From Acidobacteriota bacterium (GTDB lineage Bacteria; Acidobacteriota; Terriglobia; Bryobacterales; Bryobacteraceae), in NCBI GenBank assembly GCA_025353165.1, contig JANXRE010000136.1, forward strand, positions 62,001-126,000: a stretch of DNA of 64,000 nucleotides. Reading direction: 5' to 3'. This document shows, one piece after another, positions 7,327-15,540 of the stretch. The position numbers and the translations under genes are program-made. Numbering within the stretch: the first letter of the stretch is position 1; the number at the start of each line of letters is the position of its first letter. Under the pieces are notes generated by a model. That model did not search any database and was not told the origin of the DNA. It saw only the letters and a list, made by a program, of their open reading frames with translations.

Positions 7327-8619
7327 ATGCTGGGAAGTGAATACACCCATCCACGCGACGAAATCCTCCAGGTTATGGAGCGTATTTATCGCTACCGGAT
7401 GACGACCACGTCTGGCGGAAACATCTCGGTTCGAGAGCCCGGCGGCGATCTATGGATCACCCCGGCGCGCGTGGACAAGGGCAGCCTGCGGCGCGAAGAC
7501 ATCGTGCTGGTCGGCGCGGACGGCAGCGTGGAAGGACGGCACCGGCCCTCGTCGGAATTTCCGCTCCACGCGGCCGTGTACGCCGCGCGGCCGGACTACA
7601 CCGCCGTGGTCCACGCTCACCCGGCGGCATTGGTCGCTTTCAGCATGGCCCAGCAGGTCCCGGATACAAAACTGTTCCACCAGGCGCGGCACGTCTGCGG
7701 CACGGCGGGTTTCGCGAAGTACGAGCTGCCGGGCAGCGAGCAACTCGGGCGGACCGTGGCGGCCGTGTTCGAGAGCGGGCGGGACTGCGTCATTCTCCAG
7801 AACCATGGCGTCATTACCGGCGCGGCGGATCTCGCGCAAGCCTTCCACCGCTTCGAGACGCTCGAGTTCACGGCCCGGATCCTCATCAAGGCCCGGCTGC
7901 TGGATCGCCCCGAGTTCCTGAGCGAATCGGATCTGGCGCTTGCGGATGGAGCAGCTACGTCCCTGCCGCACTTCCAGCAGCCGGCGCCGTCGACCGCGGA
8001 AAAGGAAGTCCGGCGAACACTCTGCGATTTTGTCCGCAGGGCGTACCGGCAGCGCCTGTTCATCAGCACGCAAGGGAGTTTCTCGGCGCGTCTGGACGAG
8101 GCGTCGTTCCTGATCACGCCGTACGCCGTCGACCGCGGATTGATATCGCCGGAGGATGTCGTTCTGGTGCGCGATGGCGCGGCGGAAAGCGGGAAGCATG
8201 CCAGCCGCGCCGCCCACTTGCATGACGCCATCTACCGGGCACACCCGCGAACCGCCGCCGTCATCAACGCGTACCCCGTGAATGCCACCGCGTTCAGCGT
8301 CACCCGGCAAACTCTCGACAGCCGCACCATCCCGGAAAGTTACGTGGTGCTGCGCGAGGTGGGACGCGCGCCATTCGGCGTGCAGTTCCAGGAGCCGGAG
8401 GAAATTGTGCGGATGATTTCCGGCGACCGCCCCTCCATCCTTCTGGAGAACGACGGCGTGCTGGTGACGGGATCCAGCGTGCTGGATGCGTTCGACCGGC
8501 TGGAGGTTTTGGAATCGACGGCGGAAGCGATCATCAATGCCCGCGCTATCGGGCCGCTGTCCAACCTGCCGGCGGGAGTCATTGAAGAACTCGACCGGGT
8601 TTTCCTGGGAAAGGGGTAA
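7327..8619 (+). CDS. Tandem class II aldolase/adducin-domain protein
   Basis: Two class II aldolase folds in one 430-residue chain. The first (about 1-205) keeps the zinc-aldolase apparatus of L-rhamnulose- and L-fuculose-phosphate aldolases: catalytic Glu77 in SSEFPLH and zinc ligands His96, His98 (VVHAHPAA) and His160 (LQNHGVI). In the second (about 220-430) the aligned positions are Ala295, Asn314, Tyr316 (VINAYPVN) and Asp376 (LENDGVL), so that half cannot bind zinc in the same way. GTG codons at 7318 and 7321 are alternative starts; ATG 7327 is preferred. It opens an operon with rhamnose mutarotase and two glycosidases, so a role in cleaving rhamnulose-1-phosphate or a related compound is inferred. 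Confidence 0.88.
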   Translation: MLGSEYTHPRDEILQVMERIYRYRMTTTSGGNISVREPGGDLWITPARVDKGSLRREDIVLVGADGSVEGRHRPSSEFPLHAAVYAARPDYTAVVHAHPAALVAFSMAQQVPDTKLFHQARHVCGTAGFAKYELPGSEQLGRTVAAVFESGRDCVILQNHGVITGAADLAQAFHRFETLEFTARILIKARLLDRPEFLSESDLALADGAATSLPHFQQPAPSTAEKEVRRTLCDFVRRAYRQRLFISTQGSFSARLDEASFLITPYAVDRGLISPEDVVLVRDGAAESGKHASRAAHLHDAIYRAHPRTAAVINAYPVNATAFSVTRQTLDSRTIPESYVVLREVGRAPFGVQFQEPEEIVRMISGDRPSILLENDGVLVTGSSVLDAFDRLEVLESTAEAIINARAIGPLSNLPAGVIEELDRVFLGKG

Positions 8620-8626
8620 AGACAAC

Positions 8627-8947
8627 ATGCAGCGGATTTGTTTTGTTTTGCAGGTGAAAAAAGACAGGCTGGAAGAGTACAAGGAACGCCACAAAAAGGT
8701 CTGGCCGGAGATGCGGGACGCGCTTCGGGACACGGGCTGGCATAACTACTCGCTGTTCCTGCGCGACGATGGCATGCTGGTGGGTTATGTCGAAACGCCG
8801 GACTTCCAGAAGGCGCTCGACGGCATGGCGGGGCTGGAAGTGAACGCCCGATGGCAGCGCGAGATGCGGGATTTTTTTGAAGACGCCCAGGGGCGAGACG
8901 CGGATCGGCAGATGGCGCCGCTGGAGCCGGTGTTTTTTCTTGAGTGA
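8627..8947 (+). CDS. rhaM: L-rhamnose mutarotase
   Basis: Interconverts alpha and beta anomers of L-rhamnose so that isomerase and transport can proceed. The 106-residue length matches the family (about 104). Residues Tyr18 and His22 in the segment YKERHKKVWPEM correspond to the active-site positions known for E. coli RhaM; WHNYSLFL and the final LEPVFFLE are also typical. ATG 8627 is chosen because it follows a GGGG-containing ribosome site and gives the family length; in-frame sequence upstream of it is only the tail of the aldolase region in another frame. It lies 7 bp after the aldolase stop. Its presence is the strongest sign that the operon handles rhamnose. Confidence 0.95.
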   Translation: MQRICFVLQVKKDRLEEYKERHKKVWPEMRDALRDTGWHNYSLFLRDDGMLVGYVETPDFQKALDGMAGLEVNARWQREMRDFFEDAQGRDADRQMAPLEPVFFLE

Positions 8948-8958
8948 GGGTCACAATC

Positions 8959-10413
8959 ATGAAAGCTATTGCAATTTTGCTATTGTCAGCCGCCGCAGTG
9001 TCAGCGCAAAAGGTGGACGTGCAGTGGGACAAGGTCGAACGTGTGTCTAAGACCACTGCCACATTGCAGGTGGTGGTGAACCCGTTGCTGCGGCCCGGCG
9101 CGGCGATCCACGGCCGCGTCTATTCGGAGCTGCAAAAGCTGGGCGCCGACTACGTTCGCTACGTCCCCTGGGTGCCCTATCCGAGATTGGGCGTCGCTGA
9201 GCTGGAACCGCCCACGGCGGAGAAAACGTCCTGGGATTTCTCGGTGATCGACCCGATGACCATCGATTTTCTCAACGCCACCAAAGGGCATCCGGTAATA
9301 CTAAACTTCAGCACGATCCCGCAGTGGATGTTCAAGACGCCCAAGCCCGTCACGTACCCGGTGGACCCGGATCAAGTGTTTTGGGACTACACGCAGGGCA
9401 CCGAACTCCGCGATCCTACGGGCAAGGAAGTAGGCGATTACTACAAGCGGCTGGTGAGCTGGTACGTGAACGGCGGGTTCACCGACGAGCTCGGCAAACG
9501 GCATGCGTCCGGCCATCGATTCAAAGTGGACTACTGGGAAGTGCTGAACGAACCCGACATCGAGCACAGCACGACGCCGGAGCAGTACACGGCGCGGTAC
9601 GACGCGATTGTAGGCGCCATCCATGGGGTTGCACCGAAAATGAAGTTCGTCGGGTTAGGGCTCGCGTTCCCCTCGGACAACCCTCGCATGTTCGAGTATT
9701 TTCTCAACCACAAAAATCATAAGCCGGGCATTCCGCTCGACATGATCTCGTATCACTTCTACGCCTCGCCGACAGAGGACCAGACGCCCGAGATCCAGCA
9801 GTATACATATTTCGAGCAGGCCGATCGTTTTCTGTCGTCCGCGCGCTACATCGAATCGATCCGGCAGCGGCTTAGCCCCGCCACTCGGACGACCGTGAAC
9901 GAAATCGGTTCGATCCTGGCCGGAGATCCCAACCTCAAGACGCCGATCCCCGACTCCTATTGGCATCTTTCAGGCGCTACCTATGCCTACGTGTTCGGCA
10001 ACTTGGCCGCGATGGGGATCGACATCGCCGGAGAATCGCAGCTCGTCGGATATCCGACGCAATTTCCGAGCGTGTCCATGGTGGACTGGACGACCGGAGC
10101 GCCGAATGCCCGCTTCCGAATCCTGGAGCTGCTGAAGAACAACTTTGGTCCGGGCGACAAGATCGTTAAGACGGCGAGCGGCAACGCCTATGTCTACGCG
10201 CTCGGAACGATTAACTCAAAGGGTGAGCGCCGGCTCCTGCTGGTGAATAAACGCGATCGCGATATCGAGCTGACCTTACCGCAGCGTGCCACGGACATCC
10301 AGTTTGTCGACCAGACAACCAAGGCTGCGCCTCCCGCCAGGGAGCCTTTGAGCGGTGACAAGATTACCTTGCGCGGACTGAGCGTGGCGGTGGTGACCGT
10401 GGCTTCCGAATGA
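8959..10413 (+). CDS. Secreted GH39-like glycoside hydrolase
   Basis: 484-residue (beta/alpha)8 glycosidase related to GH39 (beta-xylosidase/alpha-L-iduronidase clan GH-A). A cleaved signal peptide is evident (MKAIAILLLSAAAVSAQ). Clan GH-A catalytic residues are Glu198 in VLNEPD (acid/base) and Glu315 in TVNEIG (nucleophile). A beta-sandwich follows (RRLLLVNKRDRDIELTLP). Start ATG 8959 is preferred over GTG 8944 because it gives the clean signal peptide and follows GAGGG. The stop overlaps the start of the next gene (ATGA). It probably trims glycans beside the GH78 rhamnosidase; substrate unknown. Confidence 0.85.
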   Translation: MKAIAILLLSAAAVSAQKVDVQWDKVERVSKTTATLQVVVNPLLRPGAAIHGRVYSELQKLGADYVRYVPWVPYPRLGVAELEPPTAEKTSWDFSVIDPMTIDFLNATKGHPVILNFSTIPQWMFKTPKPVTYPVDPDQVFWDYTQGTELRDPTGKEVGDYYKRLVSWYVNGGFTDELGKRHASGHRFKVDYWEVLNEPDIEHSTTPEQYTARYDAIVGAIHGVAPKMKFVGLGLAFPSDNPRMFEYFLNHKNHKPGIPLDMISYHFYASPTEDQTPEIQQYTYFEQADRFLSSARYIESIRQRLSPATRTTVNEIGSILAGDPNLKTPIPDSYWHLSGATYAYVFGNLAAMGIDIAGESQLVGYPTQFPSVSMVDWTTGAPNARFRILELLKNNFGPGDKIVKTASGNAYVYALGTINSKGERRLLLVNKRDRDIELTLPQRATDIQFVDQTTKAAPPAREPLSGDKITLRGLSVAVVTVASE

Positions 10414-13025
10414 AGACTATCGCCGTTCTTCTCGCGTGCGCCTGGCTTGCAAGCGCCGCGGGCAGCGACTTGACTGCTTACGAACTCGAGGTGGAAGCGC
10501 GCCGCAATCCGGTCGGCATCGACGCGGCGCACCCTCGCCTGAGCTGGAAACTTCGTTCGAACGCGCGGAGCGAGCGCCAGACCGCGTATCAGGTTTTGGT
10601 TGCGACGGCGCCGGACAAATTAGGTCCGGGCCAAGCAGACGCCTGGGATTCGGGCCGCGTCAACTCGGATGAGAGCGCGTGGATCCCATACGGCGGCGCG
10701 ACCGTGCGGCCGTTCGCCCGCTACTGGTGGAGGGTTCGCGTATGGAACGCATCCGGCGCCGCCTCGGATTGGAGCGTGCCGGCGGAATGGACGATGGCCG
10801 TTCTCTCCCGAGGCGACTGGAAAGGCGGCTGGATCTCGTATCCGGATACAAAACTCACGTCCGGCCCGTTGCCTATTTTCCGGAAAGAATTCAACATCGG
10901 CCGGCCCGTGAAGCGGGCGCTCGCGTTTGTGTGCGGCGCTGGTTTTCACGAGCTTCGGATCAACGGCGCCAAGGCCGGCGATCATGTGCTCGCGCCAGCC
11001 TGGACGAATTATCGCGATACCGTGCTCTACGAAGTCCTGGATGTCACATCGCAGTTGAAGCCGGGAGCAAACGCCATCGGGATCATGGTGGGGAACGGTT
11101 TCTACAACGTCGCCGGCGGACGGTACTCGAAGTTCACGGGGTCGTTCGGCCAACCGCGCCTGTACTTCCAGTTGCACCTCGAGTACGAGGACGGTTCCAG
11201 CACGGACATCGCGACCGACGACTCGTGGCGGGTGCGGCACGGCCCAATCTCGTTCTCCGACATTTACGGCGGCGAGGACTTCGACGCCCGCCTGGAGCCG
11301 GAAGGATGGGACCGGCCGGGCTTCGACGACTCCGGGTGGGTAAAGGCGAGCGGCGGGGAGGCCGCGGGTGGCGAATTCCGCGCGCAGTCCAGCCCGCCTA
11401 TCCGGGTGCAGGAGACCTTCCGGCCGGTCAAGGTTACACAGCCGAAGCCGGGCATTTTCGTTTATGACCTGGGCCAGAATTTTTCCGGCTGGCCGAAGAT
11501 CGAGGTCAGCGGCCCGGCCGGCGCGCAAGTCCGGCTCATCCCCGGCGAGTTGCTGGACGCATCCGGCCTTGTGAGCCAGGCTTCGTCTGGCGGCCCGCAG
11601 TCGTTCAACTATACTCTTCGCGGTTCGGGGCGCGAAACCTGGGCACCGCGCTTCAGCTACTACGGATTCCGTTACGTGCAAGTGGAAGGGCCGGTCCTCG
11701 ACGCGTTGGAGGGCCAGTTCATTCACCTGGATGCGCCGCGGGCCGGGCACTTCCGGACTTCGAATGAATTGTTCAATCGCATCCACACCCTGATCGACTT
11801 CGCGGTCCGCAGCAACTTGCAGCACGTGCTCACCGATTGCCCCCATCGGGAAAAGCTGGGCTGGCTCGAGCAGCTATACCTGATGGGGCCGTCGCTGCTG
11901 TACAACTGGGACCTCCGGACATTTCTTCCCAAGGCCATCCGCGACACGCGCGAGGCCCAAACGGCGCAGGGGCTCATTCCAGGAATCGCGCCCGAGTACG
12001 TCACCTTCGGTTGGGGGCTGGAGGGCTTCCGCGATTCGCCGGAATGGGGGAGCGCGGGTGTTCTCGTGCCCTGGCTCGACTGGCAGTGGTACGGCGACCG
12101 CGCACCGCTCGAAGAGTCCTATCGATGTATGAAGCGGTACGCGGAATATCTGGCCTCCCGGTCGCGGGACGGCGTGCTTTCCTACGGATTGGGCGATTGG
12201 TACGACATTGGACCCGCCGGTCCGGGCGCGTCGCAATTGACATCTCAAGGGATCACCGCGACGGCGACTTACTATGCCGACCTCCGCGCCATCGAGCGGG
12301 CGGCGCGCACGCTCGGGTACGAAGCCGACGCGAGCTCGTTTGCGGATCAGGCCGGCAGAGTCCGCGCGGCTTTTCAAACGGCGTTCTTCAAGCCCGCCGA
12401 AAACACATTCGACACGTCCAGCCAGACAGCCCTGGCAATGCCGCTCGCTCTGGGTCTCGCCCCGGAATTCGCGCGCGCGGCACTGGTCGAGAAACTGGTC
12501 GCCGACATCCGAAAGCGCGGAAATCATACGAGCGCCGGCGATATCGGATACAGCTACGTGATCCGGGCGCTGCTCGACGGCGGCCGCAGCGACGTGCTGT
12601 TCGACATGACGAATCAGGTCGAGCCGCCGAGTTACGGGGCGCAGTTGGCGGCCGGCGCGACGTCACTCACGGAGGCCTGGGACGCCAATCCGCACAGCTC
12701 GCAGAATCACCTGATGCTCGGGCATATCGAGCAGTGGTTCTACGGCGGGCTCGCGGGCATCCGGCCGGACACCGACCGGCCCGGCTTGCGGCGGATCGAG
12801 ATACAGCCCGAAGTCGTCGGCGACTTGACCTCGGTCGAGGCTTCGTGGGAAACGTTCCGGGGACCGGTGACGGTCCGATGGCGGATCGACGGCGATGTGT
12901 TTCGAATCGCCGTGGGCGTACCGCCGGGGATGACGGCCGGCGTTCATTTACCGTCATCGGGGGGAAAAATTATCGAGATCGATTCCGGATCCTACGAATT
13001 TGAAGTGCGCGGGTTTCGCCGGTGA
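10410..13025 (+). CDS. Secreted alpha-L-rhamnosidase (GH78)
   Basis: Releases terminal L-rhamnose from plant glycosides and polysaccharides. 871 residues with signal peptide (MKTIAVLLACAWLASAAGS). Order: N-terminal beta-sandwich modules (LEVEARRNPVGIDAAHPRLS; WRVRVWNASGAASDWS), then the (alpha/alpha)6 catalytic barrel with TDCPHREKLGWLEQ, FRDSPEWGSAG (general-acid region), GDWYDIGPAG and TEAWD (second catalytic Glu), then a C-terminal beta-domain. All family landmarks are intact, in contrast with the deleted copy at 661-1172. ATG overlaps the GH39 stop by 4 bp, so it is the last gene of the rhamnose operon. Liberated rhamnose would be taken up and processed by RhaM and presumably the isomerase at the window start. 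Confidence 0.95.
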   Translation: MKTIAVLLACAWLASAAGSDLTAYELEVEARRNPVGIDAAHPRLSWKLRSNARSERQTAYQVLVATAPDKLGPGQADAWDSGRVNSDESAWIPYGGATVRPFARYWWRVRVWNASGAASDWSVPAEWTMAVLSRGDWKGGWISYPDTKLTSGPLPIFRKEFNIGRPVKRALAFVCGAGFHELRINGAKAGDHVLAPAWTNYRDTVLYEVLDVTSQLKPGANAIGIMVGNGFYNVAGGRYSKFTGSFGQPRLYFQLHLEYEDGSSTDIATDDSWRVRHGPISFSDIYGGEDFDARLEPEGWDRPGFDDSGWVKASGGEAAGGEFRAQSSPPIRVQETFRPVKVTQPKPGIFVYDLGQNFSGWPKIEVSGPAGAQVRLIPGELLDASGLVSQASSGGPQSFNYTLRGSGRETWAPRFSYYGFRYVQVEGPVLDALEGQFIHLDAPRAGHFRTSNELFNRIHTLIDFAVRSNLQHVLTDCPHREKLGWLEQLYLMGPSLLYNWDLRTFLPKAIRDTREAQTAQGLIPGIAPEYVTFGWGLEGFRDSPEWGSAGVLVPWLDWQWYGDRAPLEESYRCMKRYAEYLASRSRDGVLSYGLGDWYDIGPAGPGASQLTSQGITATATYYADLRAIERAARTLGYEADASSFADQAGRVRAAFQTAFFKPAENTFDTSSQTALAMPLALGLAPEFARAALVEKLVADIRKRGNHTSAGDIGYSYVIRALLDGGRSDVLFDMTNQVEPPSYGAQLAAGATSLTEAWDANPHSSQNHLMLGHIEQWFYGGLAGIRPDTDRPGLRRIEIQPEVVGDLTSVEASWETFRGPVTVRWRIDGDVFRIAVGVPPGMTAGVHLPSSGGKIIEIDSGSYEFEVRGFRR

Positions 13026-13096
13026 AGTAGGCGCGCGATCTTCGCAAGTGGAAGTACGAATACGCCACGAGCGCGCCAATCATGTCGTCGCTCAGG

Positions 13097-13339
13097 CCAC
13101 AAGTGACGGTTCGCAAAAGCTCGTCCGGAGCCGGATTTCAAGTAGAGTTCGAACCGGGCCGCTTGTCCGCGCGGGTGGAGAACGCAATGTAAGTCCGTAG
13201 ATTCCAAGGTCTGAATTTGGAGGTGTGCGGGACTCCGCCTTCATTGTGTTTGGCGAGGCGGGCTTTGAGATCGCTTGTCTAAGCCGACGTAGCGCTGGTC
13301 TGGGCTGGATTGGCTTTGGAGGAGGTAGACGTGGTGCAT
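13097..13339 (-). pseudogene. GIY-YIG endonuclease-domain relic
   Basis: A small UvrC-like GIY-YIG domain is readable only by changing frame twice. ATG 13339 gives MHHVYLLQSQSSPDQRYVGL; a second frame gives DLKARLAKHNEGG followed by VPHTSKFRPWNL; a third gives QAARFELYLKSGSGRAFANRHL. These are the consecutive conserved blocks of short stand-alone GIY-YIG proteins (Y...YVG, KxRLxxHNxG, FExYLKSGSGRAF). No single frame is continuous, so the gene is dead or carries assembly indels. It sits 84 bp downstream of the tmRNA 3' end, a classic landing site for mobile islands. The 13026-13096 stretch shows nothing recognisable. Confidence 0.75.
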
Positions 13340-13422
13340 GTGGAGCCCTCCTTCGCTCTTCGATCTATGGCGGGCAGCCTTCTTCAATTCTCCGGCTTGC
13401 CAGCCGAAGCCTTGGCGAAGGC

Positions 13423-13773
13423 TGGTGGAGGCGGCGGGAGTTGAACCCGCGTCCGAGAAAGCCCGCCATGAAAAGAACTACGTGCGTGTCCGCTTCTGGA
13501 TTGTCGGCGGCCGCCTTAGAACCGGCGAAGAAAACAACCGCTTAGCCCGATTGATCTCGGCCCTCGGCTACGAGCAGAAGCCTACGGCCCAGACTGCCAT
13601 ATGACGCCGTACGACGGACATGCAGACCTGTCCGCCGGGGCGGCTACCTATTGACTAGGCAGCGTATGCAAACTGCGTGTTGGCAGTTGTGTTTTTCCGA
13701 TCGTTTTACGGGAGCTCGGAACCCGGCACGCCTTTCCACAACGATTCAATCCCGTCGAAGCCGTTACGCCCCC
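13423..13773 (-). ncRNA. ssrA: Transfer-messenger RNA (tmRNA)
   Basis: Minus-strand gene of 351 nt. The 5' end GGGGGCGTAACGGCTTCGAC shows the conserved tmRNA start with TTCGACGGGATT. The 3' end carries a T-arm (GCGGGTTCAACTCCCGC) and an encoded CCA (13425-13423), and 5' GGGGGCG pairs with the seven bases before ACCA to close the acceptor stem. The tag frame at 13684-13655 reads GCC AAC ACG CAG TTT GCA TAC GCT GCC TAG, that is ANTQFAYAA, ending in the expected hydrophobic AA. It rescues stalled ribosomes together with SmpB, whose gene is at 54810-55280. Plus-strand frames of the AGVEPASEK kind across this region are artefacts of the antisense. Confidence 0.97.
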
Positions 13774-13851
13774 ATTCGGGAATACTACACCTCCAGTGTA
13801 ACCCACCTCCATTCAAAATGCGCACGCAATTGAGCGGCCGGTGCGACGTGG

Positions 13852-14073
13852 ATGTCTATCGCTGACTCCGGGCGAGCCGCAATTCTTGCCACCGCGGAAA
13901 AGCACGGCGTTCGCCGCGTCCGCGTATTCGGTTCCTTTGCCCGAGGTGAAGCGCTGGTGGACAGCGGCCTCGATCTACTGATCGAGGCCGGCCCCCGAAC
14001 GCGCCCTGGTTCCCCGGCGGGCTACCGTTTACGATGCCGCCTTGCCGAACCGCTGCATGGGTGTTTCAATTAA
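13852..14073 (+). pseudogene. MNT-type nucleotidyltransferase relic
   Basis: Starts like a minimal nucleotidyltransferase (MntA/MNT antitoxin-type): EKHGVRRVRVFGSFARGEALVDSGLDLLIEAG contains the GSFARG motif and a D-x-D-like element, though the first Asp of the usual DSDLD is Gly here. After about residue 47 the frame no longer matches; shifting frame recovers WFPGGL, the next family block, so one indel has occurred, and the rest is missing. Normal length is about 100 residues. No HEPN partner follows; clpS starts 9 bp downstream. A dead remnant of a nucleotidyltransferase/HEPN module is likely. Confidence 0.65.
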
Positions 14074-14081
14074 GCTAAACA

Positions 14082-14408
14082 GTGCCCCAAACCGTAGCCA
14101 CCCCTGGGCTGGAAACTGCCGGACAGGAACAACGCGTACCCCAGTTCCACGCCGTCCTGCTCGACGACGATCAGCACACCTACGATTACGTCATCGAGAT
14201 GCTCCAAAAATTGTTCTGCTACTCCACAGCAGAAGCCTTCCAGCACGCGGTTGAAGTCGATACCACCGGCAGAACCGTCGTGATCACGTGCGAACTGGCC
14301 GCCGCCGAGTTCGCGCGGGACCAGATCCACGCCTACGGAGCCGATCCGAGAATGCCCGGCCGCTCAAAGGGCTCCATGCGGGCCATTCTGGAGCCCGCCG
14401 CGCTTTAG
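14082..14408 (+). CDS. clpS: ATP-dependent Clp protease adaptor ClpS
   Basis: Delivers N-degron substrates to ClpAP or ClpCP. 108 residues with the family core: FHAVLLDDDQHTYDYVIEML (the D-D/N-D-x-xT(P/Y) region that contacts the N-degron), CYSTAEAFQHAVEVDTTGR and the EFARDQIHAYGAD helix. The start is GTG 14082; no ATG is available at family length. Neither clpA nor clpC is in the window. The stop overlaps the stop of the convergent VWA gene by 4 bp. Together with the nearby tmRNA it forms a small cluster of proteolysis-targeting functions, possibly by chance. Confidence 0.92.
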   Translation: MPQTVATPGLETAGQEQRVPQFHAVLLDDDQHTYDYVIEMLQKLFCYSTAEAFQHAVEVDTTGRTVVITCELAAAEFARDQIHAYGADPRMPGRSKGSMRAILEPAAL

Positions 14409-15343
14409 TCCCCTTTATCGACGTAACCTGTCTTCGCGCGCACCACCAACCCGGGCCGCTTCGCGCGGACCACCAGCTTGTGGTAGCCGCCCGACGCCGG
14501 CTGGCTGGCCGCGTGATAGGCGAGTTCGTAGGAGGAACGGAGCTCTTCGCCGATCCGGCCGAACGACTTTGAAAGATCCTCTCTCCGGGCGTCGAAGTCG
14601 GCCCCGCCCGTGTCGCGCGAGATCCTTTCCATCACGCTGATTCCGTACTTATTCCGCGCCGTCAAGACCCCGTGCCGGCTCTCCGTGTAGCGGACACCGT
14701 AAACCACCACGTCGTTCAACTGGGCCGCTTCGATCGCCTCGAGCATATGATGCGCGCTGGAGTTGTCCTCGCCGTCGCCGAAAACGATGAGCGCTTTCCG
14801 GCCGTTCTTCACCGAGGCGAGCTTCTCGGTCGTCGAATAGTAAATCGCGTCGTAGAACGCCGTGCCGAGTTCCCGGTATTCGGAAGGACCGATCTCCGGA
14901 AATCGTTCCCGCCTATGTTCGAAGCGCCTCAGCCCGTCGAGGACCGGTGCGGCCGACGAGACGAAATCGCTGGCCAGCCGCAGGTGGTTTCCGAAGCACA
15001 GCAGGAACGCGCGATCATGGGCCGTCAGCACGCTGTCGAGAAAGGCTTCGAGGTCCCGCTGATGAGACTTGGCGAAGCTATCCTGGCTCCCGCTGGTATC
15101 GTCCAGCAGGCCAAGGGTGAGAGGAAGCTCCGCTGGCCGGGCGAAGAAAGCGATCGTTTGGGGAATCCCGTCTTCAAGAACCTCAAAATCGTCTTTCGTC
15201 AGGCCGGTCACGAGCGTACCCGCGGCGTCCCGGACGGTGAATGCGACGTTGATGAGCCGGACATTTACCCGGATGCGGGGTTGTTCCTGCGCGCCGGCGA
15301 GCGGAACACAAAACAGCAGCGCAAGCGTGAACGCCGTCCTCAC
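14405..15343 (-). CDS. Secreted VWA-domain protein (Acidobacteria VWFA-related type)
   Basis: 312 residues with a signal peptide (MRTAFTLALLFCVPLAGAQ) from GTG 15343. Residues 25-70 form the short beta domain typical of this family (INVAFTVRDAAGTLVTGLTKDDFEVLEDG). A von Willebrand factor A domain follows, with an intact metal-site motif Asp82-Thr-Ser84-Gly-Ser86 and a later ALIVFGDGEDNS segment. Such proteins occur in large numbers in Acidobacteria and are thought to be envelope or extracellular binding proteins; partner unknown. Separated by 97 bp from the divergent tRNA-Thr. Confidence 0.85.
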   Translation of the reverse strand: MRTAFTLALLFCVPLAGAQEQPRIRVNVRLINVAFTVRDAAGTLVTGLTKDDFEVLEDGIPQTIAFFARPAELPLTLGLLDDTSGSQDSFAKSHQRDLEAFLDSVLTAHDRAFLLCFGNHLRLASDFVSSAAPVLDGLRRFEHRRERFPEIGPSEYRELGTAFYDAIYYSTTEKLASVKNGRKALIVFGDGEDNSSAHHMLEAIEAAQLNDVVVYGVRYTESRHGVLTARNKYGISVMERISRDTGGADFDARREDLSKSFGRIGEELRSSYELAYHAASQPASGGYHKLVVRAKRPGLVVRAKTGYVDKGD

Positions 15344-15440
15344 AGTAACGTATACGCCGCCCCGCCGCCGCAGTACGCAAAATTGCTTGGTTGCGCCCCG
15401 AAAGGCCCGAATGCGATTATGTTTATGTAGCCCGCCCTAT

Positions 15441-15516
15441 GCCACGATAGCTCAGTTGGTAGAGCAGCGGTTTCGTAAACCGCAGGTCGTCGGTTCAATT
15501 CCGACTCGTGGCTCCA
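15441..15516 (+). tRNA. tRNA-Thr (CGT anticodon)
   Basis: 76 nt with encoded CCA. Acceptor stem GCCACGA/TCGTGGC, D-arm GCTC-AGTTGGTA-GAGC, anticodon arm GCGGT-TTCGTAA-ACCGC giving anticodon CGT, T-arm GTCGG-TTCAATT-CCGAC. All stems pair perfectly. Only 24 bp separate its 3' end from the PfkB start codon, so the two are probably co-transcribed. Confidence 0.98.
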
Positions 15517-15540
15517 GCCCTACTTGTACGATCGGAGTTT

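Noticed and set aside
13338-13604. Plus-strand proteins with an AGVEPASEK motif
   Set aside because: This is the antisense of the tmRNA T-arm and acceptor; the minus strand explains the whole stretch.
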